Assembly: GCA_012798145.1 (NCBI GenBank) | Contig: JAAZNT010000411.1 | Span: forward strand, 1 to 7,611 | From: Thermoanaerobaculaceae bacterium | GTDB lineage: Bacteria > Acidobacteriota > UBA4820 | Reading direction: 5' to 3' | Length of the DNA: 7,611 nucleotides | Position numbers and translations under genes: made by a program | Notes under the pieces: generated by a model | What the model was told of the DNA's origin: nothing | What the model saw: the letters and a program-made list of their open reading frames with translations, nothing else | Databases searched by the model: none | In this document: positions 5,698 to 7,611 of the stretch, piece after piece | Layout of the letters: each line of letters starts with the position of its first letter | How positions within the stretch are numbered: the first letter of the stretch is position 1

Positions 5698-6910
5698 TTT
5701 TTAGCAATGCAAGAAGATGAAACAATGCGTAATTTGATGTTATCTCAATAACACCTTCCCTTGAAAGAGGAAAGATATATTTAAAAACCCTCTCTTCGTT
5801 TGGCTTTGAAACTGCTATATAAACAAGCCCAACCGGTTTCTTTCTGTTTCCTCCCGTAGGACCAGCAATGCCTGTTGTTGCTATTGCGCACTGCGAGAGA
5901 AATCTTGCCCTTGCCCCTCTTGCCATCGCAAGAGCAACTTTTTCGCTTACCGCGCCATATTTTTTAATGTAATCTTCTGGAACCCCCAATATTTCTGTTT
6001 TTGCTTCGTTTGAATAAGCTGTTACTGCGCCCTTGAAGAAATCGCTTGCCCCGCTTAAAGAAACTATTTTCTTTGATATATTTCCTCCCGTCAAAGATTC
6101 TGCGACTGACAAAAAGAAACGATTTTTGTTGAGAAGTTTCTTTATTTCTTCAACTATTGATGAACCTTCCATACTCACAATATTTTTTTTAAATTTTTTC
6201 CTGATTTCGTCTTCGGTTCTTGTTTTTATCTTTTCATCCTTGAAAAGAATTTTTAAATCCACGACGCCAAAGTGTGGAAGAATTGAATATCTTACTTCTT
6301 TGCGTTTGTCAAATTTCTTCAAATATTGCTGAATAGCGCTTTCTCTTATTGCAGCAAGAGTTATTTTTAACTCTATCTTTTTTTTGCATTTGAAATTTTT
6401 GTCAATCTGTTTTGAGACAAAATTATCAAACATATCCCTAAATTCAACCGGAACGCCGGGAAGCAGAAATGCGTTTTTGCCTTTTTCTTTTAAATAGACT
6501 CCTCCGGCAAGTCCATATTTGTTGGGAATTATTTTGCATTCTTTTGGCAGAAAAGCCATTTTTTTGTCAAAATCGTTTATTTTTCTTCCCCATTTATTGA
6601 ACTTTTTTTCAATCTCTTTAAGCCATTTATTGTCCAAAACCAAATCTCTTTTTATTGCTTTGGAAAAACCTTCCCTCGTTAAATCATCCCCTGTGGGTCC
6701 CATCCCCCCAGAAGCGATCACAATATCTGATGTTTTAAGCGCATTTTCAAAGGCAACTTTAATTGTTTCTATATTGTCTTCAATAATTTGGAGATTTGCC
6801 ACATCAAAATTTCTTTTTTTTAAGAAATCAAGAACTATTTTCCCGTTACTCTCTTTTTCCTGAAGATCAAATAATTCTGACCCTATTAAAAGAAGGGACG
6901 CCTTAAGCAA
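5687..6910 (-). CDS. cinA: CinA family protein: MoCF-like domain plus nicotinamide-nucleotide amidohydrolase (PncC) domain
   Basis: A two-domain CinA of 407 residues, the usual full length. Residues 1 to about 170 form the MoCF/COG1058 domain, which in characterized homologs has ADP-ribose pyrophosphatase activity; GGMGPTGDDLT (68-78) and LPGVPVEF (150-157) are clear. After a middle region (about 175-245) comes the PncC-like C-terminal domain (about 250-405), which converts nicotinamide mononucleotide to nicotinate mononucleotide in NAD salvage. It carries AESLTGGNIS (270-279), SGASDFFKGAVTAYSNEAK, TTGIAGPTGG (345-354) and KPVGLVYIA (358-366). The first motif is atypical: GSELFDLQEKESNGK stands where most members have GTELL-x-G followed by DTN. 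The start is TTG, only 1 nt after the plsC stop, with GAGGAGAGGG (6917-6926) ending 6 nt upstream; this start aligns with the usual CinA N terminus. The end overlaps the mqnA start by 11 nt. The historical competence link is not informative here; a housekeeping NAD-repair role is inferred. Confidence 0.94.
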   Translation of the reverse strand: MLKASLLLIGSELFDLQEKESNGKIVLDFLKKRNFDVANLQIIEDNIETIKVAFENALKTSDIVIASGGMGPTGDDLTREGFSKAIKRDLVLDNKWLKEIEKKFNKWGRKINDFDKKMAFLPKECKIIPNKYGLAGGVYLKEKGKNAFLLPGVPVEFRDMFDNFVSKQIDKNFKCKKKIELKITLAAIRESAIQQYLKKFDKRKEVRYSILPHFGVVDLKILFKDEKIKTRTEDEIRKKFKKNIVSMEGSSIVEEIKKLLNKNRFFLSVAESLTGGNISKKIVSLSGASDFFKGAVTAYSNEAKTEILGVPEDYIKKYGAVSEKVALAMARGARARFLSQCAIATTGIAGPTGGNRKKPVGLVYIAVSKPNEERVFKYIFPLSREGVIEITSNYALFHLLALLKNEN

Positions 6911-6911
6911 A

Positions 6912-7556
6912 TTATTCCCTCTCCTCTTCTTTCACATAGTCTTCGTATCCGTTTTCAATAAAAAGTTTTGCGATCTCCCTTTTGATGGCATCAGATACTT
7001 CTTCCGGCTTTGTATCTTCACTAAAATGAAGCGGTTTTCCATAATAAATTTTCACTTTATGAGGCTTTGGGAACTTTGAATGTGCGGGGAGCGCTTCTCG
7101 CGTCCCCACTATCGCGGCGGGAACTATCGGCGCCTTGCTTCTCAAAGCGTAAACTCCAACGCCCTTTCTCGCTTCAAGAAGAAATCCCGCCCTTGATCTC
7201 TGCCCTTCGGGAAAAATCCCCACAACTCCCTCTTTGGAAAGAACCCTCATCGTCTTTTTGTAAGCGGAAACTTGAAGCCCTTCTCCTATTGGAATTGTGT
7301 CAAGAAGAAAACACAACTGCCTTAAAATAACTTTTTCGTAATAGACCGCTGTCATTATGTAATGGATCCTTCTCGGAAAGGCAATTCCGAGCGTCAAAGG
7401 ATCAAGATAAGAAAAATGGTTTGCCGCAACTATTAATCTTCCTTTTTTGGGGATGTTTTCTTTTCCGTATGCTTTCACCCTAAAGTATGGATAACACACC
7501 AATGCGACAAAAATTCTTGCGATATAATAGAAAACGGCTTTAATCTTATCCAGCAA
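6912..7556 (-). CDS. plsC: 1-acyl-sn-glycerol-3-phosphate acyltransferase (PlsC family)
   Basis: An inner-membrane-associated acyltransferase that most likely acylates lysophosphatidic acid to phosphatidic acid in phospholipid synthesis. The 214-residue length is typical of short bacterial PlsC proteins. An N-terminal hydrophobic stretch (about 7-25) should place it on the membrane. The catalytic H-x4-D motif is NHFSYLD (H47, D52), followed by the acceptor-binding motif FPEGQRS (115-121) and the motif IVPAAIVGT (144-152). The tail is short and very acidic/basic (ends KEEERE). The start is TTG: GGAG lies 6 nt upstream (7563-7566), and no ATG or GTG nearby gives a better N terminus. cinA begins 1 nt after its stop, so the two are surely co-translated. 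Acyl specificity (phospholipid versus another glycerol or lipid acceptor) cannot be read from sequence; the generic PlsC assignment is firm. Confidence 0.93.
   Translation of the reverse strand: MLDKIKAVFYYIARIFVALVCYPYFRVKAYGKENIPKKGRLIVAANHFSYLDPLTLGIAFPRRIHYIMTAVYYEKVILRQLCFLLDTIPIGEGLQVSAYKKTMRVLSKEGVVGIFPEGQRSRAGFLLEARKGVGVYALRSKAPIVPAAIVGTREALPAHSKFPKPHKVKIYYGKPLHFSEDTKPEEVSDAIKREIAKLFIENGYEDYVKEEERE
6917..6926 (-). promoter_or_regulatory. Ribosome binding site of cinA
   Basis: GAGGAGAGGG on the minus strand ends 6 nt before the TTG at 6910. It is embedded in the last codons of plsC (Glu-Glu-Arg-Glu-stop). The purine-rich run supports a TTG start for cinA and tight coupling to plsC. 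Confidence 0.7.
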
Positions 7557-7562
7557 TTCTTT

Positions 7563-7566
7563 CTCC
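7563..7566 (-). promoter_or_regulatory. Ribosome binding site of plsC
   Basis: GGAG on the minus strand, 6 nt before the TTG at 7556. It is what selects TTG as the start of plsC, because no ATG, GTG or TTG with comparable spacing is seen nearby. Confidence 0.75.
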
Positions 7567-7577
7567 GGAAAAATAAG

Positions 7578-7589
7578 GGGGTAATCCCC
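7578..7589 (-). terminator. Weak hairpin plus T-run in the plsC leader; possible terminator of an upstream gene
   Basis: On the minus strand GGGG, loop ATTA, CCCC is followed by C and then TTATTTTT. This has the form of an intrinsic terminator, but the stem is only 4 bp. If real, it would end a transcript arriving from beyond the right edge or attenuate expression of plsC. The rest of the 7557-7611 leader shows no recognizable promoter; a TAAAAT near the edge could be a -10 box whose -35 would fall outside. Confidence 0.2.
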
Positions 7590-7611
7590 AAAAGCTCTTT
7601 ATTTTACAATA

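Noticed and set aside
6519..6863. Plus-strand open frame of about 114 codons within cinA
   Set aside because: Antisense to the conserved MoCF domain; Ser/Phe/Ile-rich sequence with no motif and no convincing ribosome site.
7067..7330. Plus-strand open frame of about 87 codons within plsC
   Set aside because: Antisense to the PlsC catalytic motifs and without family features.
1..7611. Mobile element, phage, CRISPR or tRNA content
   Set aside because: I saw no direct repeat array, transposase or integrase motif, terminal inverted repeats or tRNA-like cloverleaf; the window is continuous conserved housekeeping and respiratory genes with uniform base composition.

Overview
The window is an AT-rich (roughly 40% GC by eye) bacterial chromosome segment. 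It holds seven protein-coding genes, all on the minus strand, packed almost end to end from about 7556 down to 1. In transcription order they are: a PlsC-type acyltransferase; a two-domain CinA; MqnA and MqnC of the futalosine route to menaquinone; a membrane-anchored tetraheme cytochrome c with an N-terminal phosphoesterase-like domain; a CtpA-type S41 periplasmic protease; and Ffh, the SRP GTPase, which runs off the left edge. No plus-strand gene, RNA gene, mobile element or CRISPR array is supported.

Layout: 7557-7611 is a short leader with a possible weak hairpin. plsC and cinA are 1 nt apart, cinA and mqnA overlap by 11 nt, and mqnA and mqnC overlap by 11 nt. The only real gap inside the run is 55 nt (3848-3902), between mqnC and the cytochrome; it contains an A/T-rich inverted repeat. 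The cytochrome gene overlaps the protease by 4 nt (TTGA), and the protease overlaps ffh by 1 nt (TAATG). This looks like one operon, possibly with a second start of transcription in the 55-nt gap. Three of the seven genes (plsC, cinA, protease) appear to start with TTG, each with a good Shine-Dalgarno sequence.

Organism: futalosine-type menaquinone synthesis, a multiheme periplasmic cytochrome c and a CtpA protease point to a respiring, probably anaerobic or microaerophilic bacterium, likely diderm. The combination fits Deltaproteobacteria-like, Aquificota-like or several uncultured phyla. I cannot assign a phylum from the sequence alone.

How the genes may work together: MqnA makes the committed step from chorismate and MqnC a later cyclization, so the operon supplies the lipid-soluble electron carrier. 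The downstream cytochrome is a plausible periplasmic redox partner of that quinone pool. The protease and Ffh serve envelope protein quality control and membrane or secretory targeting, and PlsC serves phospholipid synthesis. The least understood gene is the cytochrome fusion: its phosphoesterase-like half lacks the usual metal ligands and one expected heme-ligand histidine seems to be replaced.
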